Shown here one piece after another: positions 29,436-40,670 of a DNA stretch of 54,907 bases. Below the pieces are notes generated by a model that was not told the DNA's origin, did not search any database, and saw nothing but the letters and a program-made list of their open reading frames with translations. The translations under genes were made by a program, and so were the position numbers. The stretch's first letter is position 1, and each line of letters begins with the position of its first letter. The stretch comes from Candidatus Timburyella stercoris (GTDB lineage: Bacteria > Bacillota > Clostridia > Oscillospirales > Acutalibacteraceae), in assembly GCA_904384255.1 (NCBI GenBank), contig CAJFJP010000003.1:1-54907 (forward strand). Reading direction: 5' to 3'.

Positions 29436-29775
29436 TTTTTCACCCTCTAATGCATTAATACAGCGATGTTGGCTGTAGATTTATTATATCACAACCGATA
29501 AATGTATGTATAGTTTCATACCGCACTCTCAATTAATATATTTCCTTAAGAGAAAAACTATATACCTGAAGAAAATAAAGTTTACATAAAATCCGCATTA
29601 TATAACACCGAATTAAAAATTGCTTATATATTTTTAAAATAATACACTTGCTGCCGGCCGGCATAAAAATGAGACTGTGTGACTTTAAAAAGATGGCAGT
29701 AAACGGCAGAATATTACAGTGGACTGCCGGAGAAATTGCCGGCTCGTTTACTGCACGGAAAAAGCCCGGAAACAA

Positions 29776-29805
29776 TTTTGCCGCCCCTTAATAAATAAGC
29801 GGCGG
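29776..29805. terminator. Inverted repeat, possible terminator in the trpA-HEPN/MNT intergenic region
   Basis: TTTGCCGCC...GGCGGCAAA. Confidence 0.5.
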
Positions 29806-29946
29806 CAAATTATATATTTCCTGTAAAATTACATATTAACTGCCGAGCTTTTGCAGTAAATGCCATATACTGCATACATCTGTCGGCAAAGCAAGATTTG
29901 CATATATACATAAGAGCTGCCGGAAAATTTCGGCTGCTTATGCAAG

Positions 29947-30723
29947 TCATAGGTCGGCAATTGCCTGCTTCATTGACCTTACATACTCGCCGATGGGCTT
30001 TGCAGCGTCCTTGCCGAACTGAGCGGCAAGCTTAACAATGGCGCTGCCGACAATCACACCATCGGCACACTGCGCCATGTCCCGCGCTTGCTGCGGGGTT
30101 GATATACCAAAGCCCACGGCACATGGCTTTCTTGTGTTTTCGCGTATAATACGCACCATAGCGCCGATATCGGTCGTTATTTCTGAGCGCACGCCGGTAA
30201 CCCCCAAAGAGGACACCACATATGTAAAGCCGTCGGATTCTTTGGCTATCATGGCAATCCTGTCGGCCGACGTCGGCGCTACGAGCGGGATGAGGTCTAA
30301 GCCGTACTTTTTGCATATCGGCGCAAATTCGCCGCGTTCTTCAAGCGGGATATCCGGCAATATAAGCCCGTCTATTCCTATATCAGCGCAGGTGGAAATA
30401 AATTTTTCCGAGCCGTAGGAAAAAACCACATTGGCGTATGTCATGAATACCATGGGAGTTTTTACCTCATTGCGGAGCTTTCGCACAAATTCAAATATTT
30501 TGTCTGTCGTAACTCCGCCGGCAAGAGCGCGGATATTCGCTTCCTGAATAACGGGCCCCTCAGCCGTCGGGTCGGAAAAAGGAATGCCCAGCTCAATCAA
30601 GTCGGCGCCGTTTTCGCTCATTGCCTTTACTATTTCAGCCGTCGTCTCAAGGTCGGGGTCGCCGCAGGTGATAAACGGTATAAAAGCCTTTCCGTTTTCA
30701 AAGGCTCTTGCAATATTACTCAT
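29947..30723 (-). CDS. trpA: Tryptophan synthase alpha subunit
   Basis: [50 protein letters not shown]; starts after the trpB stop region. Confidence 0.96.
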   Translation of the reverse strand: MSNIARAFENGKAFIPFITCGDPDLETTAEIVKAMSENGADLIELGIPFSDPTAEGPVIQEANIRALAGGVTTDKIFEFVRKLRNEVKTPMVFMTYANVVFSYGSEKFISTCADIGIDGLILPDIPLEERGEFAPICKKYGLDLIPLVAPTSADRIAMIAKESDGFTYVVSSLGVTGVRSEITTDIGAMVRIIRENTRKPCAVGFGISTPQQARDMAQCADGVIVGSAIVKLAAQFGKDAAKPIGEYVRSMKQAIADL

Positions 30724-31906
30724 ATATATCCTCCCCTCTGTAGCGGGCAATGGCCGCACAGTCCTTGTCGCCGCGCCCCGAAAGGGTGACGACTATTATT
30801 TTTTCTTCGTCCATCTGCGGAGCTGTTTTCATGGCGTAGGCTAAGGCATGCGCCGACTCTATGGCCGGTATTATACCTTCTGTTTTGGATAAATACTCAA
30901 AAGCATTTACCGCTTCGTCGTCGGTTATAGCTACATATTCTGCGCGGCCTATGTCGTACAGATAGGCGTGCTCCGGCCCTACGCCGGGATAGTCAAGACC
31001 GGCCGATATAGAATATACCGGCGCTATCTGACCGTATTTGTCCTGGCAGAAATATGATTTCATGCCGTGAAAAATACCCAGCCTTCCGGTATTTATCGTC
31101 GCCGCCGTCTCAAAGGTATCAATGCCGCGGCCGGCCGCCTCACAGCCTATCAGCCGTACTTCCTTGTCGTTAATAAAATGATAAAAGCTGCCTATAGCGT
31201 TGGAGCCGCCGCCTACACATGCCAAAACGGCGTCTGGCAGACGGCCCTCCTTTTTAAGCATCTGCTCCTTTATTTCTTTAGATATCACCGCCTGAAAATC
31301 ACGTACAATGGTCGGAAAGGGGTGCGGCCCCATTACCGAGCCGAGGCAGTAGTGGGTATCGCTTATTCGGCTGGTCCATTCGCGCATGGCCTCGCTTACT
31401 GCGTCTTTAAGTGTGGCGGTGCCGCTTTTTACCGGCACTACCTCGGCGCCGAGCAGCCGCATTTTATACACGTTTAAAGCCTGACGCTTGGTGTCTTCCT
31501 CGCCCATGAAAACGACGCATTCCATGCCCATAAGGGCCGCCGCCGTTGCCGTAGCTACGCCGTGCTGACCAGCGCCTGTTTCGGCTATCAGACGCGTTTT
31601 GCCCATTTTTTTGGCAAGAAGCGCCTGACCCAGCACATTGTTTATCTTGTGGGCGCCGGTGTGGTTTAAATCCTCACGCTTGAGATAAATTTTGGCGCCG
31701 CCCAGGTCCTTAGTCATTTTTTCAGCATAGTAAAGCAGACTGGGACGGCCTGCGTATTCGTTGAATAAGGTCTCAAGCTCTTTGTTAAAGGCAGGGTCGT
31801 TTTTATAAAAGTTATAGGCGCTTTCCAGCTCAATTACCGCATTCATAAGCGTTTCGGGTATATACTGTCCGCCGTGTACGCCAAACCTTCCTTTAGATTT
31901 TATCAT
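30716..31906 (-). CDS. trpB: Tryptophan synthase beta subunit
   Basis: [77 protein letters not shown]. Confidence 0.97.
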   Translation of the reverse strand: MIKSKGRFGVHGGQYIPETLMNAVIELESAYNFYKNDPAFNKELETLFNEYAGRPSLLYYAEKMTKDLGGAKIYLKREDLNHTGAHKINNVLGQALLAKKMGKTRLIAETGAGQHGVATATAAALMGMECVVFMGEEDTKRQALNVYKMRLLGAEVVPVKSGTATLKDAVSEAMREWTSRISDTHYCLGSVMGPHPFPTIVRDFQAVISKEIKEQMLKKEGRLPDAVLACVGGGSNAIGSFYHFINDKEVRLIGCEAAGRGIDTFETAATINTGRLGIFHGMKSYFCQDKYGQIAPVYSISAGLDYPGVGPEHAYLYDIGRAEYVAITDDEAVNAFEYLSKTEGIIPAIESAHALAYAMKTAPQMDEEKIIVVTLSGRGDKDCAAIARYRGEDIYE

Positions 31907-32131
31907 TTAAAAGCCTCCTGTGTGATTTTCTGTTTGCTTAATATGTTTTAATTTTTTGCCGCCGGTTAGGTGCGGCGCTTTTATTTATAAATATTTCCTA
32001 TAGCTCAGATAAAGCTGTTGAGAAAATAATTATACAGCTAATGTTGTTTTACAGCCATTAACTCGGCTGACTTTACTCTGCAAGGCTGGTTTACATAATA
32101 AATAACAGATTTGAAATTAAATGTATGTATA

Positions 32132-32740
32132 TCAGATATTTGTTTTTCTTACCGTCTCAATAAACAATTTAATCTTGTCAAAATCCTTAAATCCGTTCGT
32201 CTCCACGCCGGAGCTTGCATCTACTGCAAATGGATGATTTTTATAAACCGCCTGCCCGACATTGTTGGGGGTTAGCCCTCCGGCTAAAAAGTAGGGCCGG
32301 GATATTCCGGAAATAAGCGACCAGTTGAAGGCATCGCCCGTACCGCCCGCACCGTTGTCGAGGAGAATATAGTCGGCGGAGGATAAAACGGCTGTTTGAA
32401 TATCTTTTTTGGATTTTATGCTGAAGGCTTTTATAATCGGCACATCCGATGCTGCCTTAAGCTTTGAAATATAGTGATCATCCTCACTGCCGTGCAGCTG
32501 GATAATGTCGATTATGCCCCTGCCTGCGATGTCCAATATATTTTCGGCCTCTTCATCGACAAAAACGCCGGCGGCTTTTATGCATGGGCTGAGCCTTGCC
32601 TTAAGCTGCGCCGCCTGAGACGGAGAAACGTATCTTTTGCTGTGCGGTGCAAAAACAAAGCCGATGTAATCCGGCATTGCCGTATTTACATAATCAATAT
32701 CGCACAGCCTTGAAAGCCCGCAGATTTTTATCTTTGTCAT
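32132..32740 (-). CDS. trpF: Phosphoribosylanthranilate isomerase
   Basis: TKIKICGLSRLCDIDYVN...DYIGFVFAPHSKRYVSPSQA; IIQLHGSED; YFLAGGLTPNNV; VDASSGVETNGFKD. Confidence 0.96.
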   Translation of the reverse strand: MTKIKICGLSRLCDIDYVNTAMPDYIGFVFAPHSKRYVSPSQAAQLKARLSPCIKAAGVFVDEEAENILDIAGRGIIDIIQLHGSEDDHYISKLKAASDVPIIKAFSIKSKKDIQTAVLSSADYILLDNGAGGTGDAFNWSLISGISRPYFLAGGLTPNNVGQAVYKNHPFAVDASSGVETNGFKDFDKIKLFIETVRKTNI

Positions 32741-33525
32741 ATATTGCCTCTCAAACCGTCGAGCATAGATTTTTTATCAGGCGCCGTCATCAGCGTCTCG
32801 CCTATTAAAACTGCGTTTACATCCGCGCTTCTCAGCGCTTCAACATCTTCTGCAGATTTAATGCCGCTTTCGGCTATGAAAATTATGTCACGCGGCACCA
32901 GTCTGCGAAGCCGCCGGCTGTTTTCAATATCTACGGTAAAATCTTTAAGATTGCGGTTGTTAACGCCGATAATTCTTGCGCCGGCACCAAGAGCCTGTGA
33001 TATCTCCGCCTCGTCGTGCGCTTCCACCAGAGCGGAAAGGCCGAGGCTGTCGCATATATCAATATACCGCCTGAGGTCGTCCGCGCTCAGTATGGCGCAT
33101 ATCAGCAGCACAGCGTCGGCGCCGAGCAGCTTTGCCTCATAAATCATGTACTCGTCTACAACAAAATCTTTTCTCAGGCAGGGAATTGAAACGGCGGCGG
33201 CAATCTCCTCTAAATACATGTTGTTTCCCAAAAACCACCGCGGCTCGGTCAGCACAGACACGGCCGCAGCTCCCGCCGCTTCATATTCCTTTGCTATCTG
33301 AAGATAGGGAAAATTTTCTGCGATTATTCCTTTGGAAGGCGACGCCTTTTTGCATTCGCATATAAAAGCGATATCGTCCGATTTCAGCGCCGCTTCAAAC
33401 GGGAATTTTGTGCTTCGCCCAAATTGCAGAGCGGCGGATTTTATCTCTCCAAGCGGAACCGCAGCCTTTGCCGCCGCTACCCGCTTTTCTGCATAGGCAG
33501 CTATAGTTTCAAGTATGTTGTTCAT
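32737..33525 (-). CDS. trpC: Indole-3-glycerol phosphate synthase
   Basis: FICECKKASPSKGIIAENFPYLQIAKEYEAAGAAAVSVLTEPRWFLG; IGVNNRNLKDFTVD; FIAESGIKSAEDV; overlaps trpF. Confidence 0.96.
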   Translation of the reverse strand: MNNILETIAAYAEKRVAAAKAAVPLGEIKSAALQFGRSTKFPFEAALKSDDIAFICECKKASPSKGIIAENFPYLQIAKEYEAAGAAAVSVLTEPRWFLGNNMYLEEIAAAVSIPCLRKDFVVDEYMIYEAKLLGADAVLLICAILSADDLRRYIDICDSLGLSALVEAHDEAEISQALGAGARIIGVNNRNLKDFTVDIENSRRLRRLVPRDIIFIAESGIKSAEDVEALRSADVNAVLIGETLMTAPDKKSMLDGLRGNI

Positions 33526-34556
33526 TATATTACCGACTCTTTTCTGAATTCTTCACACTTTTTAAGCGCCGCACCGGATGAGATAAGCTCATCGGCAAGC
33601 TTTACGCCGTCGCTTAACGTGTCTGCCTTTTTTGCAATATACAGCCCTGCCGCGGCGTTAAGGAGCACGATATCGCGCTTTGGCCCTGCCGCGCCGTTTA
33701 GGATGTCCAAAGTAATTTTGGCGTTTTCCTCCGCCGAGCCGCCTACGACATCGCTCTTTTGAGCCCTTTTAAGCCCAAACTCCTCCGGTGTTATAGTATA
33801 AGTTTTATACCAGCCGTTGTCAAATTCGCAGACGGAGGTCGGCGCGCTTATAGAAATTTCATCTACCTTGTCCTGACCGAAAACCACCATGCCGCGTTTT
33901 ACACCCAGTCCTGACAGAACCTGCGACAGCGGCTGCAGCAGTGACTCGTCGTATACGCCCAAAAGCTGCATTGTCGGGTGCGCGGGATTGGTAAGCGGGC
34001 CTAATATATTAAATACTGTGCGAAAGCCAAGCTCTTTGCGAATAGCTCCGACATATTTCATTGACGAATGATATTTCTGCGCGAACATAAAGCAAATACC
34101 TACTCTGTCAAGCAGTTTGACACATTTATCGGGTGAAAGGTCGATATTTATACCGAGCGCCTCCAAACAGTCGGCGGCGCCGCAGCTTGAAGAGGCGGCG
34201 CGGTTGCCGTGCTTTGCCACCTTTATTCCTGCGGCGGCAAGCACAAAGGCGGCGGTGGTGGAAATATTAAAGCTGTGCGAGCCGTCGCCGCCGGTGCCGA
34301 CTATTTCCAGCACATCGCCGCTATAGTCAACCCTCAGCGCGTGGCTGCGCATGGCGGCGGCACAGCCGGATATTTCGTCTATAGTTTCGGCTTTGGTATT
34401 TTTAGTAGAAAGCGCTGCCAAGAACGCCGCGTTCTGAGTCTGGCTGGTTTCGCCGCTCATTACCTCGTTCATTACGCTGTACGCCTCATCATATGTAAGG
34501 TCGCCTTTGTTTACGAGCTTGACAATGGCTTCTTTAATCATAATAAGTTCCTCCAT
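33525..34556 (-). CDS. trpD: Anthranilate phosphoribosyltransferase
   Basis: [66 protein letters not shown]. Confidence 0.97.
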   Translation of the reverse strand: MEELIMIKEAIVKLVNKGDLTYDEAYSVMNEVMSGETSQTQNAAFLAALSTKNTKAETIDEISGCAAAMRSHALRVDYSGDVLEIVGTGGDGSHSFNISTTAAFVLAAAGIKVAKHGNRAASSSCGAADCLEALGINIDLSPDKCVKLLDRVGICFMFAQKYHSSMKYVGAIRKELGFRTVFNILGPLTNPAHPTMQLLGVYDESLLQPLSQVLSGLGVKRGMVVFGQDKVDEISISAPTSVCEFDNGWYKTYTITPEEFGLKRAQKSDVVGGSAEENAKITLDILNGAAGPKRDIVLLNAAAGLYIAKKADTLSDGVKLADELISSGAALKKCEEFRKESVI

Positions 34557-34871
34557 AAATGTTTTCTTTTTTAATTTAAAGTATGTTTATCTCAGCAAAG
34601 CGGATATTAATGCGTCCTGCAGCCGCAAAAGAAGCGCCGGCCGGATATTGAAACATCTCCGTGACTTAAAGCTGAGCATATACCGCGTCGGACGTTTTGA
34701 CGTCCGGTTTCAGCAGAATTTCGGTTAAGCATAAAGCGTATATATCTTTGCCGCTCGGTTAAAAAATGGGATGCAAACGGCAGGAAAATACGCTGCGCCG
34801 AGCTGTTTTGACCATGCAATATTTTAAGTATAAGCGCCGTAATGCTAAAGCATTTCCACCGTCATGCAAAT

Positions 34872-35444
34872 TTAATCGGTAAGACTCAAAAAATTTTGCA
34901 AAATTGTTTTGCCGTCCGGCGTCATAATTGACTCAGGGTGAAACTGGACGCCGTATACATCATATTTTTTATGCTTTACCGACATTATCTCTCCGTCATC
35001 GGTTGCAGCCGTAATATCAAGACAGCAGGGCAGGGAAGAAGCATCTGCGGCAAGCGAGTGGTATCTCGCAACGGGTATTGTATCGGGACATCCTTTAAAA
35101 ATCGGACAAGAGGTATCCACTTTTATATTCGACTGTTTGCCGTGCATAAGATGCTTTGCATAGGTAATATGGCCGCCGTATGCCGCGCATATGGCCTGAT
35201 GCCCCAGGCATACGCCTAAAATCGGAGCAAAAGCTTCGCAGCGCTTTATAAGCTCGATGCATATGCCGGCATTTTCCGGCCGTCCCGGTCCGGGAGATAT
35301 AATTATTGCGGCAGGTTTAAGCAATTTTATTTCATCAACCGTCATCGCGTCGTTTCTTATTACCTTAATGTCGGAATTTAACTCGCCTATGAGCTGATAA
35401 AGATTGTAGGAAAAACTGTCATAGTTATCTATAAGCAAAATCAT
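34872..35444 (-). CDS. trpG: Anthranilate synthase component II (glutamine amidotransferase)
   Basis: ILLIDNYDSFSYNLYQLIGEL; ISPGPGRPENAGI; ILGVCLGHQAICAAYGG; VQFHPESI. Confidence 0.96.
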   Translation of the reverse strand: MILLIDNYDSFSYNLYQLIGELNSDIKVIRNDAMTVDEIKLLKPAAIIISPGPGRPENAGICIELIKRCEAFAPILGVCLGHQAICAAYGGHITYAKHLMHGKQSNIKVDTSCPIFKGCPDTIPVARYHSLAADASSLPCCLDITAATDDGEIMSVKHKKYDVYGVQFHPESIMTPDGKTILQNFLSLTD

Positions 35445-36901
35445 GGCTGCACCCCTTCTGCCAGCTTAAGGGCGTTTACAACGGCAGCGGCTTTATTAAG
35501 GCACTCCTGATATTCCGTCTCTGGCACAGAGTCGGCGACAATGCCGGCGCCGCTGCGTATAAATACTTTGCCGTTCTTTTTATATGCAATGCGTATGGCA
35601 ATGCAGGTGTCAAGATTGCCGGTGAAATCTATATATCCTATAGCGCCGCCGTATATTCCGCGTTTGTTGTTTTCCAAATCGTTTATAAGCTGGCATGCTC
35701 TAAGCTTTGGCGCGCCTGATAAAGTTCCGGCGGGAAGTATGGCGTCTATGGCGTCCAGCGCATCATTGCCATCGCGTATCTCTCCGCGCACCGTCGAGCC
35801 TATATGCATAACGTGAGAATATCGCTGAATACAGTGATATTTTTCCAAGCTTACACTGCCGAACTTGCTTATTTTGCCTATATCGTTGCGGCCAAGATCT
35901 ACCAGCATGTTATGCTCGGCAAGCTCCTTTTCATCGCTGAGCAGCTGCTTTTCAAGCTCAGCATCTTCTTCTGCCGTTTTTCCTCTCGGGCGCGTCCCCG
36001 CCAGCGGAAATGTATGCAATATGCCGCCCTCAAGCTTAACAAGTGTTTCGGGAGAAGCGCCGGCCACCTCCATGTCCGAGCCGGAAAAATAGAACATATA
36101 CGGCGACGGGTTGAGAGTACGCAATATGCGGTAGGTATTAAACAGACTGCCTTCAAATCCGGCCTCCAGCCGGTTAGAAAGCACTATTTGGAAGATATCG
36201 CCTTCAAATATGCGACGCTTTGCCTTTTCAACCATTTTACAGTATTCCTCGCGCGAAAACATAGGCTTTATATCGGTTGTCATTTTGCCGGATAAGTTTT
36301 CCTTTGGCTTGCCTGTTAAAATAAGCTCTTTTAACTGCTTTAGCTGAATTTCTGCACGTTTATATTCGTTTTCAATATCATCGAGCGATATGTTTACTAT
36401 TAATATTATTTTTTGACGAAAATTGTCAAAGGCTATTACCTTGTCAAACAGCATTAAGTCAACGTCCTTAAAACCCTCGCTGTCCTTGGCGTCGAGACGC
36501 AGCGACGGCTCGGAGTACTTTAGATAGTCATATGAAAAATATCCCACCAGTCCGCCGGTAAAAGAGGGCAGAGCCTTAACAGCCGGACTTTTGTAATTCG
36601 CTAAAATTTTGCGTATATGACTTTCTGGATTATCTGTGTAAAATTCTGTTCCATTTATCTTCATTTTGCCATTTGTGCAGGTAATCTCAAGCTTGGGCGC
36701 AAATCCCAAAAAAGTATAGCGTCCCCAGTTCTCATTGTCCGACACGCTTTCAAGCATAAAGCAGTGGTCCGACACATTAAGCAGAATTTTCATTACCTCC
36801 ACCGGGGTTTTAATATCGGAGAGAAGCTCATCATATATCGGCATGGTAGTATATTCGCCTGATTCAGCGGCCTTTTTGACATCAGAAATACTGGGCAGCA
36901 T
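35441..36901 (-). CDS. trpE: Anthranilate synthase component I
   Basis: IFEGDIFQIVLSNRLEAGFEGSLFNTYRILRTLNPSPYMFYF; ASPETLVKLEGGILHTFPLAGTRPRGKT; AGTLSGAPKLRA. Confidence 0.97.
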   Translation of the reverse strand: MLPSISDVKKAAESGEYTTMPIYDELLSDIKTPVEVMKILLNVSDHCFMLESVSDNENWGRYTFLGFAPKLEITCTNGKMKINGTEFYTDNPESHIRKILANYKSPAVKALPSFTGGLVGYFSYDYLKYSEPSLRLDAKDSEGFKDVDLMLFDKVIAFDNFRQKIILIVNISLDDIENEYKRAEIQLKQLKELILTGKPKENLSGKMTTDIKPMFSREEYCKMVEKAKRRIFEGDIFQIVLSNRLEAGFEGSLFNTYRILRTLNPSPYMFYFSGSDMEVAGASPETLVKLEGGILHTFPLAGTRPRGKTAEEDAELEKQLLSDEKELAEHNMLVDLGRNDIGKISKFGSVSLEKYHCIQRYSHVMHIGSTVRGEIRDGNDALDAIDAILPAGTLSGAPKLRACQLINDLENNKRGIYGGAIGYIDFTGNLDTCIAIRIAYKKNGKVFIRSGAGIVADSVPETEYQECLNKAAAVVNALKLAEGVQP

Positions 36902-36922
36902 AAATTAACCTCCAAACAAAAC

Positions 36923-37195
36923 AAAAAGTCCTTGACAGAAAACTATCTGTCAAGGACGAATAAATTAATTATCCGCGGTGCCACCTTGATTTGCGGCTTT
37001 AACCACACGCTTAGCAGGATACCAACATATCCCCGGCAACTGACGTATGCCAGACGTCGCAGAATACTCAGCCTAAGCCTTTGACTGCGCCCTCGGCGAC
37101 CCATTTAATAGTTTGTTTTCCACCCGACTCTCAGCATCGCGGGCTCTCTGTAGGAGCATGGCTATTTTTATCTTCGCTTCAACGGTTTATATATT
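36923..37195 (-). promoter_or_regulatory. T-box riboswitch leader of the trp operon (candidate Trp UGG specifier)
   Basis: Minus strand: T-box AAGGTGGCACCGCGG, terminator GTCCTTGACAG...CTGTCAAGGAC-T5, Stem I region ...CTATTAAATGGGTCGCC containing TGG. Confidence 0.92.
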
Positions 37196-37395
37196 TATTT
37201 TTTATCATTATATCTCGCTTTTTCCAACCTGTCAATACAGTATATTAAAATTTTATCTTCGCTGCGATATAAATATTAATATTTTATACGCCTTTGCCGT
37301 AAAGTATAAAAATAGGCTGCAAATTTAATTTTTATATGTATATTACATTGGTAAAGCTGCAAAATATAATTAAATAAAATGTAGGAGGAAAAAAC

Positions 37396-37569
37396 ATGAC
37401 GACAAAAGAGCTATTATATGTTGAAGACGCGCTGGGACATGAACAGCATTTTCAGAAACATTGCAGAGAAATAGCAAATCAAATACAGGACGGCGAACTT
37501 AAAGCCTGCGTAGAGCAGATGGCGCAAAAGCATCAGCAGATTTTTCAGAGCTTTTACGGCTTGCTTTAA
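37396..37569 (+). CDS. Small protein upstream of, and likely cotranscribed with, a CotF-like coat protein
   Basis: Absent from the ORF track (57 aa): MTTKELLYVEDALGHEQHFQKHCREIANQIQDGELKACVEQMAQKHQQIFQSFYGLL; RBS AGGAGG. Confidence 0.75.
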   Translation: MTTKELLYVEDALGHEQHFQKHCREIANQIQDGELKACVEQMAQKHQQIFQSFYGLL

Positions 37570-37589
37570 TGTGAAAGGAGAAAAAGATA

Positions 37590-37838
37590 ATGGACGATAG
37601 AAATTTAATGGAAAATATTCTCCTTTTGGAGAAGGGCGTATGCGATTTATATATGCACGGAACAATAGAGTCGTCAACGCAGAATGTTCATCAGGCGTTT
37701 AATTCAGCACTGAACGAATCACTCTGCATGCAGGATACAATTTACAGCAAGATGTCGGCAAAGGGATGGTACCCGGCCGAACAGGCAGACCAGAATAAAA
37801 TTAACTCTACAAAGCAGAAGTTCAGTATGCAGCAATAA
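37590..37838 (+). CDS. Spore coat protein, CotF family-like
   Basis: MDDRNLMENILLLEKGVCDLYMHGTIESSTQNVHQAFNSALNESLCMQDTIYSKMSAKGWYPAEQA. Confidence 0.82.
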   Translation: MDDRNLMENILLLEKGVCDLYMHGTIESSTQNVHQAFNSALNESLCMQDTIYSKMSAKGWYPAEQADQNKINSTKQKFSMQQ

Positions 37839-37921
37839 ACAAAAAGGGCAGACTTAAAAACAGCTGCCAATAAAAAAGCATTGAAAGCAAACCCAAATAG
37901 AGTAACTGCCATATTGATTCC

Positions 37922-37968
37922 AAAAAGCGGGTAAGAAGCAAGTCGTTTCTTGTCCGCTTTTCTTTTTT
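37922..37968 (+). terminator. Terminator downstream of the coat-protein genes
   Basis: AAAAGCGGGTAAGAAGCAAGTCGTTTCTTGTCCGCTTTTCTTTTTT. Confidence 0.7.
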
Positions 37969-38084
37969 ATTACACAGCAGGATACTATTGTTTAGGGTAT
38001 GAATATAAAAAATGTCTATGCATATGCATAGCCGTGGTGCAAAGCTTTATTAATTTTTATTGCGTGATATTCCATAATAAATTG

Positions 38085-38120
38085 ATTGCGCAAGCCAATA
38101 GAAGGCTTGCGCAATTTTAA
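38085..38120 (+). terminator. Stem-loop, possible terminator
   Basis: ATTGCGCAAGCC-AATAGAA-GGCTTGCGCAAT-TTTAATT. Confidence 0.6.
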
Positions 38121-38472
38121 TTGCCAGCGGTGATAACAGCAAGAATTGTCGGGAAAACAAATTGCAGAGTTTATAATTAGCGGTTGTTTTGGGACATTAT
38201 TTGCCAGGTAAATCTAAATTGTACTTGCTTTTTGACGGGTTAAGAGGCATAATTATTGTTGCACAAGAAAAACCTGATAGCTGCGGCGCATTTATTGCGC
38301 AAAGCTTACATAAAAATCTGCTTTTAAGACGATTTATGATTTTATAGATTTGCCAGGTCTACTATTATATTATTACATGTTGGCAAGACGAGCTTAGATT
38401 AATGCATGTTTTTATGTATGCCATATATATCTGCAAATAATAAATTTAATATATATGTTTTTGGAGGAAAAA

Positions 38473-39567
38473 ATGAAGCTTGGTATAGTAGGACTGCCGA
38501 ATGTCGGCAAATCGACATTGTTTAATGCAATAACCAACGCCGGCGCGGCGTCGGCAAATTACCCTTTTTGCACAATTGAACCGAATGTCGGCGTGGTAAC
38601 CGTGCCGGATGAGCGTCTGCAAAAACTTGCGGAAATGTATGACACTCAGAAAATAGTTCCAGCATCCATAGAATTTTTGGACATAGCCGGTTTGGTAAAG
38701 GGTGCATCTAACGGAGAGGGACTTGGCAATAAATTTTTGTCGCATATAAGGGAGGTCGATGCCATAGTACATGTCGTGCGCTGCTTTGAAAACAGCGACA
38801 TAGTGCATGTGGACGGCAGTGTAGACCCGGCAAGGGATATAGAAACTATAAATATTGAGCTTATATTATCGGACATAGATATGGCGCAGCGCCGACTGGA
38901 CAGATCTTCAAAGGCAATGAAGGGCGATAAGTCACTGGCGCATGAGGTTGATTTTATAACACGCCTGATATCTCATCTTGAAAGCGGAAAGCCGGCGCGT
39001 AGCATAGAGCGTGACGAGGATGAAGAAGAAATACTCAAATCTATGTTTCTGCTTACGTCAAAGCCGGTAATTTACGCCTGCAACATGAGTGAAGACGACT
39101 TTATAAACGGACTTGACAATAATGATAGATATAAGGCGGTGCTGTCTATTGCAGATGCCGAGGGCGCTGGAGTTTTGCCTATTTGCGCTGAGCTTGAAGC
39201 GGAAATGTCATCTATGTCGGAAGATGAAAAAAAGGTGTTCTTGTCTGATTTGGGACTAAAATCGTCTGGACTTGAGCGGCTTATTAAGGAATGTTATTCG
39301 CTGCTTGGCCTTATATCCTTCCTTACAGCCGGAAAGCCGGAGGTAAGGGCATGGACTATTAAAAAGGGAACAAAGGCGCCTCAGGCGGCCGGCAAGATAC
39401 ACTCAGACATTGAGCGCGGCTTTATTCGCGCCGAGGTAATCGAATATGATGCGCTTATTCAGTGCGGCTCTATGACGGCGGCTAAAGAAAAAGGGCTTGT
39501 GCGCTCAGAGGGCAAGGAATATATAGTTAAAGATGGCGATGTTATCCTTTTCAGGTTTAATGTATAA
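38473..39567 (+). CDS. ychF: Redox-regulated ATPase YchF (Obg-family)
   Basis: MKLGIVGLPNVGKSTLFNAITNAGAASANYPFCTIEPNVGVVTVPDERL; RBS GGAGGAAAAA. Confidence 0.97.
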   Translation: MKLGIVGLPNVGKSTLFNAITNAGAASANYPFCTIEPNVGVVTVPDERLQKLAEMYDTQKIVPASIEFLDIAGLVKGASNGEGLGNKFLSHIREVDAIVHVVRCFENSDIVHVDGSVDPARDIETINIELILSDIDMAQRRLDRSSKAMKGDKSLAHEVDFITRLISHLESGKPARSIERDEDEEEILKSMFLLTSKPVIYACNMSEDDFINGLDNNDRYKAVLSIADAEGAGVLPICAELEAEMSSMSEDEKKVFLSDLGLKSSGLERLIKECYSLLGLISFLTAGKPEVRAWTIKKGTKAPQAAGKIHSDIERGFIRAEVIEYDALIQCGSMTAAKEKGLVRSEGKEYIVKDGDVILFRFNV

Positions 39568-39635
39568 TTATTCAGATAAAGGCATATTCTCAAGGTTTGC
39601 GGGAATATCATGCTTTAAATAAAAAATGCATATAT

Positions 39636-39667
39636 AAAAAGCGCGGACAATTTTGTCTGCGCTTTTT
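39636..39667 (+). terminator. Terminator of ychF
   Basis: AAAAAGCGCGGACAATTTTGTCTGCGCTTTTT. Confidence 0.75.
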
Positions 39668-40064
39668 GGATAATAACATATATAGACTTGGAGATAGCGA
39701 CAACAGCCTAAACAAATCAGGGCAGAGAATTTAGCAAATCAGAAAAATCATACTTGATATGATCTTTACCCATGGTGAAAGTAACTACAGCAGTGCACCT
39801 TTAATGTAAAATCAAGCTGCGGCAAAAAGCTTAGCTTGTACATCGCCGGCGCTGTTGCGCCGTAACTTGACAAAGCTTTGACATAATTACGAATTGCATA
39901 TTAAAACAATTTTTTGCGGTGCAGCCAACACAAAGTATTAATATTATAGATGTCATTTTATAAAATGCATCGGCAATGGGAGCATTTGAGCAGCAGAGCG
40001 ACAAAAATCCGTACAAGACTCAGAGCTGTTTAATTAAATAAACATCAAAGCGCCAGAAATACCG

Positions 40065-40547
40065 TTACAAGCATCCCATATATTTTTTCTCTAGATCTAG
40101 CAGATATTTTTTAACGTCCAGGCCGCCTGCGTATCCTACTAATTTGCCGTTTGCACCAATTACGCGATGGCATGGGACTATGATGGCGACGGGATTGTGA
40201 TTGTTAGCACTACCCACTGCGCGGCAGGCTTTCGGGCTGCCGATACATTCGGCTATTTCGCCGTAACTACGCGTCTCGCCGTATGGAATTTGCTGAAGCG
40301 TATGCCAGACCTTTTTTTGAAATTCCGTACCGTGCAGGCTGACAGGGACGCTGAATTTTTTTAACCTGCCGTCAAAATATGCTTTAAGCTCGCTTTCGCA
40401 CTCTTTAAGCAATAATGTGGGCTTACATTCCTGCAAATAATCAGTAATACTGCTGTCACACAGCAGCTCAAGCCTTGTTATGCCTGCTCCGTTCTCTTCA
40501 GCTATATATGTGCCGATTACAGTTTTAATATACATTCTATTCAGCAT
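40065..40547 (-). CDS. ogt: Methylated-DNA--[protein]-cysteine S-methyltransferase
   Basis: FQKKVWHTLQQIPYGETRSYGEIAECIGSPKACRAVGSANNHNPVAIIVPCHRVIGANGKLVGYAGGL. Confidence 0.95.
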   Translation of the reverse strand: MLNRMYIKTVIGTYIAEENGAGITRLELLCDSSITDYLQECKPTLLLKECESELKAYFDGRLKKFSVPVSLHGTEFQKKVWHTLQQIPYGETRSYGEIAECIGSPKACRAVGSANNHNPVAIIVPCHRVIGANGKLVGYAGGLDVKKYLLDLEKKYMGCL

Positions 40548-40670
40548 AGTTCTTACTCCAACGCAGACTTTTTATATTTATTATATAAGTATAGTTTGAT
40601 ATGTCAACGCCTGTCTGATATACTAAAAAAGATTAAAGTGATTTTTATTTGCGAAAGCTGGGATTTAAAT

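Noticed and set aside
37113-37328. 71-aa plus-strand ORF at the trp leader
   Set aside because: Overlaps the T-box leader in antisense; no RBS or domain.
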